DNA of 64,000 nt from Bradyrhizobium quebecense (GCF_013373795.3 NZ_CP088022.1:3720001-3784000); one strand, 5' to 3'. Shown: positions 36,705-45,649, numbered from the stretch's first letter. Numbers and translations: made by a program. The notes: generated by a model from the letters alone, not told the origin.

Positions 36705-39203
36705 TTACGCCGCCTTCGACGCGCGCTCCGCAAAGCCGCGCAGCAAGGCCGCGATCTCGTGCCCGGGCCGCGCGGCGCTGAACAGAAAGCCCTGCACTTC
36801 ATTGCAGCCTTCGGCGCGCAGCCAGTCGAGCTGGTCGGTTGTCTCGACCCCTTCCGCGGTCGTGGTGATCTTGAGGCTGCGGCCGAGGCCCGAGATCGCG
36901 CGCACGATCGCGAGGCAATCGGAGCGCCGCGCCAGGTCCTTCACGAAGGAGCGGTCGATCTTGATCTTGTCGAACGGGAAGCTGCGCAAATAGCTCAGGC
37001 TGGAATAGCCGGTGCCGAAATCGTCCATCGAGATGCTGACGCCGAGCTCGCGCAGCTGATGCAGGATGGCGAGGTTGGCCTCGGTCTCCGCCAGAAACAC
37101 CGACTCCGTGATCTCGAGCTCGAGCCGCCGCGCCGACAGGCCGGAATGCGCCAGCGCCGAAATCACGGCCTGGACCAGATTGCGGCTGCGGAACTGCACC
37201 GGCGAAAGATTGACCGCGACCTTCACGTCGGCGGGCCACTTCATCGCCTCGGCGCAGGCTTCGCGCAGCACCCATTCGCCGAGCGCGACGATCAGGCCGA
37301 TGTCTTCCGCAACCGGGATGAACTCCGCGGGCGAGATCATGCCCTTCTGCGGGTGCTGCCACCGCAGCAGCGACTCGAAGCCACTGATGCGGTCGGCGGC
37401 GATATCGACCAGCGGCTGGTAGTGCAGCTCGAATTCGCCGTTGCTGAAAGCGGCGCGCAGATCGCGCTCCATGTCGCGGCGCTTCTGCGCCTGCTGATCC
37501 ATCTCCGGCTCGAAGAAATGATGCACGCCGCCGCCCTCGGACTTGGCGCGATACAACGCCATGTCGGCATTGCGCATCAGGTCCTCCGACGTCGTGCCGT
37601 CGCCCGGCGACAGCGCGATCCCGACGCTGGCGCCGACCACGACCTCGAGCCCGTCGATCTTGTAGGGCGCGCTCAGGGCATCGATCAGCCGCTCGGCGAA
37701 AGCACTCGCTTCGTTCGGCGAGACATCCGCGGCTAGCACGATCGCGAACTCGTCACCACCGAGACGGGCCGCCACGTTGTCGTCGCGGACCACCTCGCGC
37801 AGCCGCTCCGTCACCAGCTTGAGCAGCCGGTCGCCCATCGGATGCCCGAAGGAGTCGTTGACGTTCTTGAACAGATCGAGATCGATGCACATCACCGCGA
37901 CGCGCCGATTGCCGGACCGGCCGCGCTCCAGCGCCTCGCGCAGGCGCTCCTGGTAGAAGTCGCGGTTCGGCAGGTTGGTGAGACCGTCATGGTGCGCCAT
38001 GTGCGCGATCCGCGCTTCGGCAGCACGGCGTTCGGTGATGTCGACCACCGCGACCAGATAGCCGTCGCGGCCCTCGAACGCCACCCTGCGTCCGAAGGTC
38101 AGCACATGGATCTCGGTGCCGTCCGCCTTGATGTGCCGCCAGTCGCGGCTCGATTGATAGACGTCGCCGACCTCGCGCAAGGCGGCGCTGTGCATGGCCC
38201 ACTCATCCTCCGGCCAGATCTCGCGCAGTGTCATGCCGAGAAATCTCTCCCGGCTGTACCCATAGTGCTGAACGGCGGCGTCATTGACGCTGAGGAACTC
38301 CATCGTGCCGGCGTCGAATACCCACATCGGCATCGGGTTGTTCTCGAACAGCAGGCGGAACGACAGCTCGCGCTGCTTCAGCGCGGTGACGTCGGAGACG
38401 GTCAGCGACAGCATGTCGCCGAACGCTGTGACGCCGAGCCGCAGGCAGCGATCGCCGCTGTCGATCTCGAACTGGCCGCCAGGACCATTGCCGACGAATC
38501 CACTCCCGACGAATCCGCGCAGGCGGTTCATCACCGCCGGCGCCGCCAGCGGATTGCCGCCGGCGCCGAGCCGACGCCACAGCAATTCGGTCGCGGGCTG
38601 CATCAGGAGCCTTGCGGCGCCCTGGTTGAGATGCACGATCTGGAAGTCGGCCGCCTCGCCCCGCGCGTCGCGGATCGCGGCGAGCGACAGCACGCCCTCG
38701 TCGGTGGCCGAGAAGATCGTATCGAGAAGATTGTACTGCGCATTGCGCTCGTTGACATAGACGCCGACCAGGATGCCGCCCCAGCGCGACCGCGTCGGCA
38801 GCGCCAGCACGTCGAAGGTCCGCACCAGACCGTCGCGCACGCAATGCGCCGACGCGAGATAGGGCCGGCAGTTCTCGCGCGCATTCGCGGCGGCTTCGGT
38901 CAAAGCCGTCGCGCAGTCCGGCGGCAGCGCGCTGAGTGGAATGTCCCAGCGCTCGTCGTTCAGCCAGGTCTGGACATAGCGGCCGGTGTGCGAGACGCTG
39001 AGCACGCCGTCGACGTTGCGCAGCAGCACGATGTGATCCGCGAGCCGGCCGAGACTGCCGAGCATCACGTCTTCATAATGCGGCAGCTTTTCACCGGGAC
39101 GGACTGCCGCCTGCCACTTGCGTTGCAGAACCGGAACGTCGGCGAACATCTCGGAATTGAACTTGGCCGAAGTCTTTGCTGATTTCTTGTTGGCCATGAT
39201 CAT
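36705..39203 (-). CDS. PAS-containing GGDEF-EAL protein (c-di-GMP turnover)
   Basis: 832 residues. An N-terminal PAS-like region (~30-180) and two further PAS segments (~180-280 and ~285-400, the last with VFDAGTMEFLSVNDAAVQHY) precede GGDEF (~405-565; ARLGGDEFAIVLAADV, intact) and EAL domains (~570-825). The EAL motif reads ESL (FESLLRWQHP), a tolerated variant. Other phosphodiesterase residues are present: NLSPVQF, ITES, MDDFGTGYSS, KIDRSF and EGVET. Both synthesis and hydrolysis of c-di-GMP are therefore possible. No membrane segments are seen, so it is cytosolic. A second start six bases in is equally likely. Confidence 0.9.
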   Translation of the reverse strand: MIMANKKSAKTSAKFNSEMFADVPVLQRKWQAAVRPGEKLPHYEDVMLGSLGRLADHIVLLRNVDGVLSVSHTGRYVQTWLNDERWDIPLSALPPDCATALTEAAANARENCRPYLASAHCVRDGLVRTFDVLALPTRSRWGGILVGVYVNERNAQYNLLDTIFSATDEGVLSLAAIRDARGEAADFQIVHLNQGAARLLMQPATELLWRRLGAGGNPLAAPAVMNRLRGFVGSGFVGNGPGGQFEIDSGDRCLRLGVTAFGDMLSLTVSDVTALKQRELSFRLLFENNPMPMWVFDAGTMEFLSVNDAAVQHYGYSRERFLGMTLREIWPEDEWAMHSAALREVGDVYQSSRDWRHIKADGTEIHVLTFGRRVAFEGRDGYLVAVVDITERRAAEARIAHMAHHDGLTNLPNRDFYQERLREALERGRSGNRRVAVMCIDLDLFKNVNDSFGHPMGDRLLKLVTERLREVVRDDNVAARLGGDEFAIVLAADVSPNEASAFAERLIDALSAPYKIDGLEVVVGASVGIALSPGDGTTSEDLMRNADMALYRAKSEGGGVHHFFEPEMDQQAQKRRDMERDLRAAFSNGEFELHYQPLVDIAADRISGFESLLRWQHPQKGMISPAEFIPVAEDIGLIVALGEWVLREACAEAMKWPADVKVAVNLSPVQFRSRNLVQAVISALAHSGLSARRLELEITESVFLAETEANLAILHQLRELGVSISMDDFGTGYSSLSYLRSFPFDKIKIDRSFVKDLARRSDCLAIVRAISGLGRSLKITTTAEGVETTDQLDWLRAEGCNEVQGFLFSAARPGHEIAALLRGFAERASKAA

Positions 39204-39229
39204 GGCACGCCCCGTTCACGCAAACGCCG

Positions 39230-39278
39230 GAGCATGATCCGGAAAGTGCGAAACAAGCTTTCCGAAGGGATCATGCTC
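39230..39278. repeat. Rhizobial palindromic element (GAGCATGATCCGG type)
   Basis: GAGCATGATCCGGAAAG and CTTTCCGAAGGGATCATGCTC pair with a short loop between them. It lies 27 bases before the GGDEF-EAL start. The remaining bases to 39485 show no gene. Confidence 0.8.
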
Positions 39279-39485
39279 AAGCAAAAAGCCAAGGCGCGAT
39301 GACGACACAATTTGAACTCAGCGCGCTTTAGTCCCCGTGGCATCCAAGTCATGCCGCGGCTTAACGCCATGTAAAAATAGCGAGCCTATGCGTCGCCGCC
39401 AGCGATTATGACAGCTCAAATTGGCGCGATGGTTAGTTCACGTTAGAGACTATGACGGCTGCATGAAATGCAATTCGGTCGGGCG

Positions 39486-40514
39486 TCAGCGCGCCACGAC
39501 CTCGACTTCGCCGTCGACGCCGTTGACGACGTTGAAGGGACGCTCGAACACCTTGCCCTCATTCTTGGCGATCGCGCGATACTCGCCTTCGGAGAGCACG
39601 ACGCGCGGGAACGCGCCGATCGATTCCTTGATCACGTCGCCGCCCGGCGTGATCACCGACCATGCGGTGTTGGCGAGTGCTTCGCCGCCCTTCTCGCTGA
39701 CCAGCTTGAGGGTGATGACGGCCGCGCGATGCGTGACGGTGACGTCGGTGAGCTTGCCCGCCGCGACGCGAATGTCGGAGCGCACCACCGAGTTGGCGTC
39801 ACCATAGTTGGAGACGATGTAATAGGTGCCCTCCGGCAGCAGCGCGACGTCGCCGGCGGACACGTTGGGCACCAGCGGGCCACGGTCCGAGCCGTCGAAC
39901 TGGCTGCCCTTGTAGATCGCGAACGAAATCTGGTTGGCCGGGATCTTGCTGGAGCCGACCCGGCCTTCGATCCGCAGGCCCCCGGCCGGCAGCACGAAGG
40001 ACTCGCGGTCGGTTTCCGACTTCAGGCTGACGGCGCGGACCGCGCTGACGAGGCCGAGCGCGACATGGACGACATAGTTGCCGGGCGGCAGCACAACGTT
40101 GGGCGTCGCCCCGCGCTCCTCGCGGATCAGCTTGTAGGTGCCGTTGTCATCCGGCTTGTCGGCGAACACCCGCCACACCAGCCCGGCATTGATCACCGGC
40201 AGGTCCTTGCCGTACCGCGCCGTCAGCGACAGCACCGCCTGCCCCGCGGTCGGCGAGCCGGCCGGCGGCGTCACCGGAGGCACGGTCGCGATCGACGGCT
40301 GGACGATGGTCGGTTGGGTCAGCGGACCGGGCAGAACGGGCCCCGAACCGGGCCCGGACGGCGGCGCCAGGTTCAGCGCCGGGCCGGACGGCACGTCCGG
40401 CACCGAGGCGGGCGGGATCGGCGGCGGCCGGTCGCTGAAGAACTGCGCCGACACGGAAGTCGGGATCAGGGCCAGCAAAAATGCCGCAAGCGTCAATAGC
40501 GGAAGGAGCCGCAT
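39486..40514 (-). CDS. Secreted Pro-rich protein of unknown function
   Basis: 342 residues. The signal peptide MRLLPLLTLAAFLLALIPTS is followed by a Pro-rich segment (~25-85, PPPIPPASVPDVPSGP) and a beta-rich region with at least three repeated Ig-like or PEGA-like stretches: NVVLPPGNYVVHVALG, VALLPEGTYYIVSNYG and RVVLSEGEYRAIAKNE. Such LP-x-G-x-Y motifs are typical of PEGA/carboxypeptidase-regulatory-like domains. The start at 40514 gives a clean signal peptide; an upstream in-frame ATG adds Gly/Arg-rich residues. Not otherwise recognised. Confidence 0.7.
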   Translation of the reverse strand: MRLLPLLTLAAFLLALIPTSVSAQFFSDRPPPIPPASVPDVPSGPALNLAPPSGPGSGPVLPGPLTQPTIVQPSIATVPPVTPPAGSPTAGQAVLSLTARYGKDLPVINAGLVWRVFADKPDDNGTYKLIREERGATPNVVLPPGNYVVHVALGLVSAVRAVSLKSETDRESFVLPAGGLRIEGRVGSSKIPANQISFAIYKGSQFDGSDRGPLVPNVSAGDVALLPEGTYYIVSNYGDANSVVRSDIRVAAGKLTDVTVTHRAAVITLKLVSEKGGEALANTAWSVITPGGDVIKESIGAFPRVVLSEGEYRAIAKNEGKVFERPFNVVNGVDGEVEVVAR

Positions 40515-40813
40515 GCCCCGCCCGCATCCGCCGATGCCGTTGCCCCTCGAAGTCATCACCATGCTTTTCAACGAAAACGCGGCAAATTCAAGCCTTCGTC
40601 CAATGCTTTGTCACACTCCCGGGGGCGTCGTCCCCGGTTTGGAACCGCTCGATCAAGCCGATGTTAGTCCCATCGTCGCGGTCAAGTCACATTCCCTGCC
40701 TACCGCGGTCCACCCGGGGCATGAATCATGCCTGTGGGGAATAACCATGAAACCGGACGACGCTGGCGCAGCGATGCCGCGCGGCCTAGTCTCGCGCTGG
40801 CAGGAGATTTGCC

Positions 40814-41860
40814 GTGTTGGATAGCTGGATGGGCCGAGGCCAAAAGAGCTCCGACGGCCCCGACAAGGTAGGACTGGGACCGGTTCGCCGGCCGGTGATC
40901 GGGCTCGCGCTCGGCGGCGGCGCCGCGCGCGGCTTTGCCCATATCGGCATCATCAAGACCCTGCTCGCCCATGGCATCGTCCCCAATGTCGTGGTCGGAA
41001 CCTCGATCGGCTCCGTGGTCGGCGGCGCCTATGCGGCCGGCCATATCGACAAGCTGGAGCAATGGGCCCGCAGCCTGCAGCCACGCAGCGTGCTCGGCTA
41101 CCTCGACATCCGCCTCAACGGCTCCGGCCTGATCGGCGGCGCCAAGCTCGCCGCCGAGATCGAGGCCGCGCTGGGCCAGGTCATGATCGAGGACCTCGCG
41201 GTCAAGTTCGCCAGCGTCGCAACCGAAGTCCGCACCGGGCACGAGATTTGGCTGACCCAGGGCCGTGTGGTCGACGCAATGCGCGCCTCCTACGCCCTGC
41301 CCGGCATCTTCGCGCCGGTGCTGATCGGCGACCGTTGGCTGGTCGACGGCGCGCTGGTCAATCCGGTGCCGGTTTCCGCCGCCCGTGCCCTCGGCGCCGA
41401 GATCGTCATTGCAGCGAACCTCTCCAGCGACGTGTTCGCGCACTCGACCACGATCTACAATCACGGGCCGTCCGCCGCGCCCGAGGTGACGGTCGCGGTG
41501 ACTGCCGAGGCAGAGATCGAGCCCGAACCGCCGAAGCGGCGGTTCGGGCGCTTCTTCTCCGCCGAACGGACCGTGAAGCGGGAGTTTTTCGGCAGCGCCA
41601 GCCGGCCCGGAATCTCGAGCGTCATGGTCGACGCCTTCAACATCATGCAGGACCGTATCACCCGCGCGCGCCTCGCCGGTGATCCGCCCGACATGCTGAT
41701 CTCGCCGCGCGTCGGTCAGATCGGCTGGTTCGACTTCCACCGCGCCGACGACCTGATCGCACATGGCATCCGCGCAGCCGAACGCGCCATCGGCGCGATC
41801 GAGGAAGCGATCGAGATCCTGGTGCCGCCGTCAAACGGCACGGGCACCACCGGGAAATAG
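40814..41860 (+). CDS. Patatin-like phospholipase
   Basis: 348 residues from GTG at 40814 with AGGAG upstream. The oxyanion motif GLALGGGAARGFAHIG, the nucleophile Ser in VVGTSIGSVVGGAYA and the Asp in WLVDGALVNPVPV form the patatin catalytic dyad. The C-terminal ~100 residues include a basic stretch and no second domain. Related RssA-like proteins are cytosolic or membrane-associated lipases of little-known role. Convergent with the CBS gene, three bases apart. Confidence 0.9.
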   Translation: MLDSWMGRGQKSSDGPDKVGLGPVRRPVIGLALGGGAARGFAHIGIIKTLLAHGIVPNVVVGTSIGSVVGGAYAAGHIDKLEQWARSLQPRSVLGYLDIRLNGSGLIGGAKLAAEIEAALGQVMIEDLAVKFASVATEVRTGHEIWLTQGRVVDAMRASYALPGIFAPVLIGDRWLVDGALVNPVPVSAARALGAEIVIAANLSSDVFAHSTTIYNHGPSAAPEVTVAVTAEAEIEPEPPKRRFGRFFSAERTVKREFFGSASRPGISSVMVDAFNIMQDRITRARLAGDPPDMLISPRVGQIGWFDFHRADDLIAHGIRAAERAIGAIEEAIEILVPPSNGTGTTGK

Positions 41861-41863
41861 CGC

Positions 41864-42292
41864 TCAGGCAGTCTTGATGTAGTCGCGCAGCGCTTCCTGC
41901 TCGTGCTCGTATTCCTGCACGCGGCGCTTGACGACGTCGCCGATCGAGATCAGCCCGACCACCTTGCCGTCCTCGACGACAGGGAGGTGGCGGAACTTGC
42001 CGGTGGTCATCATCTCCATCAGGCCGCTGACGGTATCGGACTCGCGGCAACTCACGACCTTCTTGGTCATCACCGCGCTCACCGGTTCGTCCAGCACGCC
42101 CGCGCCGCGCTCTGAGAGCACGCGCACGATGTCGCGCTCCGACAAGATGCCCTCCATCCGGCCCTGCTCCATCACCAGCACGGCGCCGATCTTGCGCTCG
42201 CCGAGCAGTTTGATCGCCGCCGAGAGCTTCGCGCCGGGCGCGACGCTCATGACCTGATGGCCCTTTGCATCGAGAATGGAACGTACCGTCAT
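41864..42292 (-). CDS. CBS-pair domain protein
   Basis: 142 residues consisting of two CBS motifs (~10-60, MSVAPGAKLSAAIKLLGERK; ~75-125, VSCRESDTVSGLMEMMTTGK) that form one Bateman module for adenine nucleotides or NADH. No catalytic domain is attached. The start at 42292 has GGGAGG upstream. A stand-alone energy- or redox-sensing subunit is likely; the partner is unknown. Confidence 0.88.
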   Translation of the reverse strand: MTVRSILDAKGHQVMSVAPGAKLSAAIKLLGERKIGAVLVMEQGRMEGILSERDIVRVLSERGAGVLDEPVSAVMTKKVVSCRESDTVSGLMEMMTTGKFRHLPVVEDGKVVGLISIGDVVKRRVQEYEHEQEALRDYIKTA

Positions 42293-42480
42293 TGCCGCCT
42301 CCCTGAATCCGCTCGCCCCCGCTTCAGCGGGGTCGAGCCTGTTCGCCAGAGTCTTCAATCAACAGTTCCGCGCCGATTTCGGTTCCGGGGCGCGGTCGGT
42401 AGCTGGGCTCGATGTGTCGGCCCGCTTTGTTCTGTGTCGCAAAGATGATGGAGGAATTCGAACCGAGCCGCAAGCGGCGA

Positions 42481-43329
42481 TCAGACGCGGCCGGACTGGT
42501 CCAGCGACGACGCATCCGCAGCATCGTCTCGCGCGCGCGGAATCGGATCGAACAGCGAGAACAGCAACAGCCCGGCGAGGAAGCCGCCGATATGCGCCTG
42601 CCAGGCGACGCTCGCGTCCTCGGCACCGAGCGACAGCGAGGTGGCGCCGAACAGGATATTGACGCCGAACCAGATCGCCAGGAACGCGAGCACCCGCCCG
42701 TTGCGCAGCGCCCGCCAGAGCGACAGCGCGGGCACCTTGGCGGCCGCGTCGGCATCGCCGCGGCTGAACGACAGGAAGCTGCCCTTCACAAAGGCGAAGC
42801 GCATCGCCGCAGCCATCGTCCCCGACACCGAGGCCGACGCGCCGATCATCGGCGCAATGGCGTGCTCATGGGTCAACAGATGCGCGAGCGCGCCGGCGGC
42901 CGCCGTCACCGCCATGAAGACAAAAAACCGCACCGCACCGAAGCGCCGCGCCAGCGCGCTGCCGAACGGCAGCAGCCACAACACATTGAAGCCGATATGG
43001 GTGAGGTTCGCGTGCAGCAGCGAATAGGTGACGAAGGTCCAGACCTTGGCGCCGTCTCCGCCCGGGAAGGTGATGTCGAGCAGCGTCGAATCGTAGCGCT
43101 TCGGGATGAAGCCGAAGGCGTCGATGGTCCAGTTTTCCATCTCCGGCGGCAGCAGCACCCGCAGATGGATCACCGCGATCAGGAGGATGTAGGCGGTGAG
43201 CGCCGGCGGCAGGGTCAGGATCGGCTCGCGCGGCGCCTCCGGCGGCGGCTCGAGCGGGAATTCGGGATGGGAGTCCAAGGGGTCGGCGACCTCGCACGCG
43301 GCTGTGCATCCCAGATAGGCGGCTTTCAT
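42481..43329 (-). CDS. Rhomboid-family intramembrane serine protease
   Basis: 282 residues from ATG 43329, with about six membrane segments. The rhomboid core reads HANLTHIGFNVLWLLPFGSA, the nucleophile region APMIGASASVSGTMAAAMR, and the catalytic His is in VAWQAHIGGFLAGL. The usual GASG is GASA here, as in some alphaproteobacterial members. The N-terminal ~35 residues are Pro/Glu-rich and cytosolic. The start is uncertain: no ribosome-binding site stands out, and a TTG about 60 bases downstream (LDSHPEFPLEPPPE) is an alternative. Confidence 0.8.
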   Translation of the reverse strand: MKAAYLGCTAACEVADPLDSHPEFPLEPPPEAPREPILTLPPALTAYILLIAVIHLRVLLPPEMENWTIDAFGFIPKRYDSTLLDITFPGGDGAKVWTFVTYSLLHANLTHIGFNVLWLLPFGSALARRFGAVRFFVFMAVTAAAGALAHLLTHEHAIAPMIGASASVSGTMAAAMRFAFVKGSFLSFSRGDADAAAKVPALSLWRALRNGRVLAFLAIWFGVNILFGATSLSLGAEDASVAWQAHIGGFLAGLLLFSLFDPIPRARDDAADASSLDQSGRV

Positions 43330-43488
43330 ACCGCTGTGCAAGTGCACAATCCCGAAATCGGACATCTCTCGTGTCCGGATGCGTCGCAGCCACGCAGTGT
43401 TGCGATGCAGAGCCGGGACCCGTCGAAATTGGCAATCCTCCCTGAACTTGCGAGACTTAAGACGCCTTCCGCATCCATTTGGTGCAAG

Positions 43489-43752
43489 ATGAACGCGCAA
43501 TTCTTTGTTTACATCCTCGCGAGCGGGCGAAGCGGAACGCTGTATGTGGGCGTGACCAAGCCGCTGGGCGGTGTCACCGAGGCCGAATTCACGAAGCTCA
43601 TCGACGCCGAGGCGCAAGCGACCCGCAAGGCCGGTGAACGTCCCGCGACCGCCTTCGACCGCTACTTCATTGTTGCCACCGCTTCGTACCTACTGTGGTG
43701 TAGCGCCCAGCTTGAGGCATGGCGACACATCCAAGCAATTGCCTCGATATGA
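43489..43752 (+). pseudogene. Truncated GIY-YIG nuclease fused to unrelated tail
   Basis: 87 residues. The first ~25 (MNAQFFVYILASGRSGTLYV and GVTKPL) are the start of a GIY-YIG nuclease domain, which should run to ~90 residues with further catalytic Arg and Glu. Instead the sequence passes abruptly to TEAEFTKLIDAEAQATRKAG and ATAFDRYFIVATASYLLWCS, which do not belong to the fold. This looks like the scar of a deletion joining two genes. It marks the left edge of the small-gene islet. Confidence 0.5.
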
Positions 43753-43757
43753 CGATC

Positions 43758-43892
43758 ATGGCCACGTTCAAAAATTTGGTGATCCAGCAGGCTGGAAGGA
43801 TCAAAGCCAAGGTGATGCGTGGAGATGACGAGGTGCGTTCAGGAAATCTTCTCGTAACGTTACACCCAGAAACGATAGAGGCCGCCAACTGA
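43758..43892 (+). CDS. 44-residue basic hypothetical protein
   Basis: A 44-residue product starting MATFKNLVIQQAGRIKAKVM and ending TLHPETIEAAN. Its stop codon lies in the loop of a perfect 10-base-pair hairpin (43877-43902). Five bases after the preceding reading frame. Not recognised; the ribosome-binding site is weak. Confidence 0.35.
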   Translation: MATFKNLVIQQAGRIKAKVMRGDDEVRSGNLLVTLHPETIEAAN

Positions 43893-43902
43893 GGCGGCCT
43901 CT
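43877..43902 (+). terminator. Perfect hairpin at the end of the 44-residue gene
   Basis: AGAGGCCGCC-AACTGA-GGCGGCCTCT is a perfect 10-base-pair stem with a 6-base loop. No T-run follows, so it is either a non-canonical terminator or an RNA-stability/attenuator element. Confidence 0.45.
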
Positions 43903-43993
43903 GATTGAGCGACCCCAGCAACCATTGGGGGCCTATGACGGAGGCTAGTTGCTGGGGCCATCTACCGGCCCGATGCGCCGAGCCAGATTGCGG

Positions 43994-44083
43994 TCACTCC
44001 ACGTACATGACGACGCCGATGATGACGAGCGGGCTTAGCCCGAGGAGCACGATGCAAACGCTTTCGAGTATGTCACTGCCCAT
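43994..44083 (-). CDS. 29-residue single-pass membrane peptide (tentative)
   Basis: Reads MGSDILESVCIVLLGLSPLV and continues IIGVVMYVE before TGA; nearly the whole chain is one membrane helix. A GGGG run lies about 7 bases upstream of the ATG. Too short to judge by codon use, and no homologue is known to me. Confidence 0.3.
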   Translation of the reverse strand: MGSDILESVCIVLLGLSPLVIIGVVMYVE

Positions 44084-44203
44084 GACACAACCCCTACAGT
44101 TGGGGTTGAAGCCTACGCCCGGGAACCGACCGCACCAGTGCAGATTGTGCCAAGCCGTAGAATCACGGTGATGAGGCCGGCTGCTTATAACCTCGCCTCT
44201 GCG

Positions 44204-44515
44204 CTATTTGCGCAGCGACGCGACGTAAGCGGCGATATCCGCTGCTTCGGCTCGGTTCAGCGGAAAATTTGGCATCTTTGGATGCGGGTCGAGCAGGAAA
44301 AGCGCCAGCTTCTCGGGACTAAAATCTGGGTTACGCGCAACTGCAGCAAATGGCGGCACATCGGCGACTGCCTGCTTCTGATCGTCGCTCACCACGTGAC
44401 AGGTGGCGCACCATCGTTTTGCCAGCTCCGCCCCGTGGTTTGCATCCGCAGCAAGGGCCGCCGATCCGGTCAGTTCAAACGCGACAGCGAAGATCGCTGC
44501 ATGACAGATTTGCAT
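44204..44515 (-). CDS. Small soluble cytochrome c
   Basis: 103 residues. Signal peptide (MQICHAAIFAVAFELTGSAA, cleavage after ALA), heme attachment motif RWCATCHVV and a distal Met in PHPKMPNFPL. Class I monoheme cytochrome c with a short mature part (~80 residues). A periplasmic electron carrier. It stands apart from the oxidase operon and is the only clearly intact, recognisable gene of the islet. Confidence 0.88.
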   Translation of the reverse strand: MQICHAAIFAVAFELTGSAALAADANHGAELAKRWCATCHVVSDDQKQAVADVPPFAAVARNPDFSPEKLALFLLDPHPKMPNFPLNRAEAADIAAYVASLRK

Positions 44516-44677
44516 TGAGCAAGATTCCTACTCGATGGATCGCTTGTACCGCTGATCGGCCACGGCTTGAAGGGGGCAGATGATCGCGATACTCTCGCGC
44601 CGCATTGCAGCACGGCCGTATGTCCCTTGTGGGATCGGGGTCGGATCAACTTGGTCGGTGATTGGACGCCTATCCGG

Positions 44678-44842
44678 ATGCCTGAAGAGATCGCGAACGC
44701 CAACATTGCGCACTTCAAGACGCTCCTTGAGACGGAAACGGACGCGGAGAGGCGCGCCGCCATCGAACGTCTGCTGGCGGAGGAGGAGCTAAAGGTCGCC
44801 GCTTTGCGCAATGCCCGGACCGAGCACAACAAAAAGCGCTGA
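44678..44842 (+). CDS. Small helical protein, paralogue of 45437-45604
   Basis: 54 residues (MPEEIANANIAHFKTLLETE, then AAIERLLAEEELKV), wholly helical and highly charged. The core NIAHFKTLLETETDAERRAAI/RLLAEEE aligns with NIAHYKELLATASDAGKIAM/KLLAEEE of the gene at 45437-45604. Members of this tiny family occur in Bradyrhizobium genomes but I know no function. Its end overlaps the antisense hypothetical gene by 54 bases. Confidence 0.6.
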   Translation: MPEEIANANIAHFKTLLETETDAERRAAIERLLAEEELKVAALRNARTEHNKKR

Positions 44843-45091
44843 GTTGGAGGCCTGCCATTCGCGCCAATGGGTTGGATGAATGGCCACGGGGGCCGCCGTC
44901 TCCGCGCTTACCCAACCCCGAAGCACACGGCGGCACGGAAAGACAACCGCGTGGGTTTCTCCAGCGTCGAAAACCGCGACTTCGAGATCACGGTCGAACG
45001 GTGCGCTCGCTATCGTCTGCCAGTCCATAGCAAAATGGTCTGGCAGTTCCTTGGCAGCGTCTTTGACCTTCATCAATTCAAGCTTGGTCAT
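44789..45091 (-). CDS. Conserved hypothetical protein (DWQTIxSAP type)
   Basis: 100 residues. The core DWQTIASAPFDRDLEVAVFD, then HAVVFPCRRVLRGWV and HPTHWREW, is a pattern seen in many short alpha-proteobacterial proteins, where W-x-T-I-x-S-A-P begins the domain and PTHWR-x-W closes it. No function known to me. A start at the internal Met before DWQTI (22 residues in) is equally likely. Confidence 0.6.
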   Translation of the reverse strand: MTKLELMKVKDAAKELPDHFAMDWQTIASAPFDRDLEVAVFDAGETHAVVFPCRRVLRGWVSAETAAPVAIHPTHWREWQASNSALFVVLGPGIAQSGDL

Positions 45092-45436
45092 TGTCGTCGG
45101 ACACCGCTAACGGACACTCTTTGCTCATCATGGCCCCGAGCATCCTGACCTCATCGAGCATCATCTAGCCCGAAGGAGCCCGTGTTTAAAATTCGGGTGG
45201 TGTACGTAAGGGGTTTCCCGGATCAGGGGGATCCGAGTCCGCCCATATCTCGCTGCGCAAGTGCTCGCAGGCCGTCCACTTGATGGCGTCCAGCAAGCAT
45301 TTACACTTGGGGGCTCTGTTTCGATTTTTGGAGTGGCCTTAGGTTCATATTTGTCGGGTAGCCGACATTTGACTCGCTATTTGCGTTTCCGAGGCGCAGC
45401 ATAACGAACCTTGGCTCAACCAAAGGAAGTCGAGCC
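45092..45436. other. Intergenic stretch without gene
   Basis: No coding sequence or RNA gene recognised. A short hairpin TGTCGG-GTAG-CCGACA lies at 45352-45367. The part from ~45300 appears lower in GC than the flanks. It likely holds the promoter of the 45437 gene. Confidence 0.4.
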
Positions 45437-45604
45437 ATGCTGAATTTCATTTTTCAGGCGAACATCGCTCACTACAAAGAGCTACTGGCGACCGCGAGCG
45501 ACGCTGGGAAGATCGCCATGCTCCACAAGCTGTTGGCGGAGGAAGAAGCCAAGCTGGCCGACTTCCATATCAAGCAGGCGAGAGAGAAGGCGGCGGCCTC
45601 ATGA
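45437..45604 (+). CDS. Small helical protein, paralogue of 44678-44842
   Basis: 55 residues (MLNFIFQANIAHYKELLATA, then LHKLLAEEEAKLADFHIKQA). Helical and charged, aligned with the protein at 44678-44842 over ~35 residues. AAGGAAG precedes the ATG by about 7 bases, a good ribosome-binding site, which supports it as a true gene despite its size. Function unknown. Confidence 0.65.
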   Translation: MLNFIFQANIAHYKELLATASDAGKIAMLHKLLAEEEAKLADFHIKQAREKAAAS

Positions 45605-45649
45605 AGCCGAAGCTTCGGATTCTGCTGTCGGAAACCGTCGGAGTTGAAC

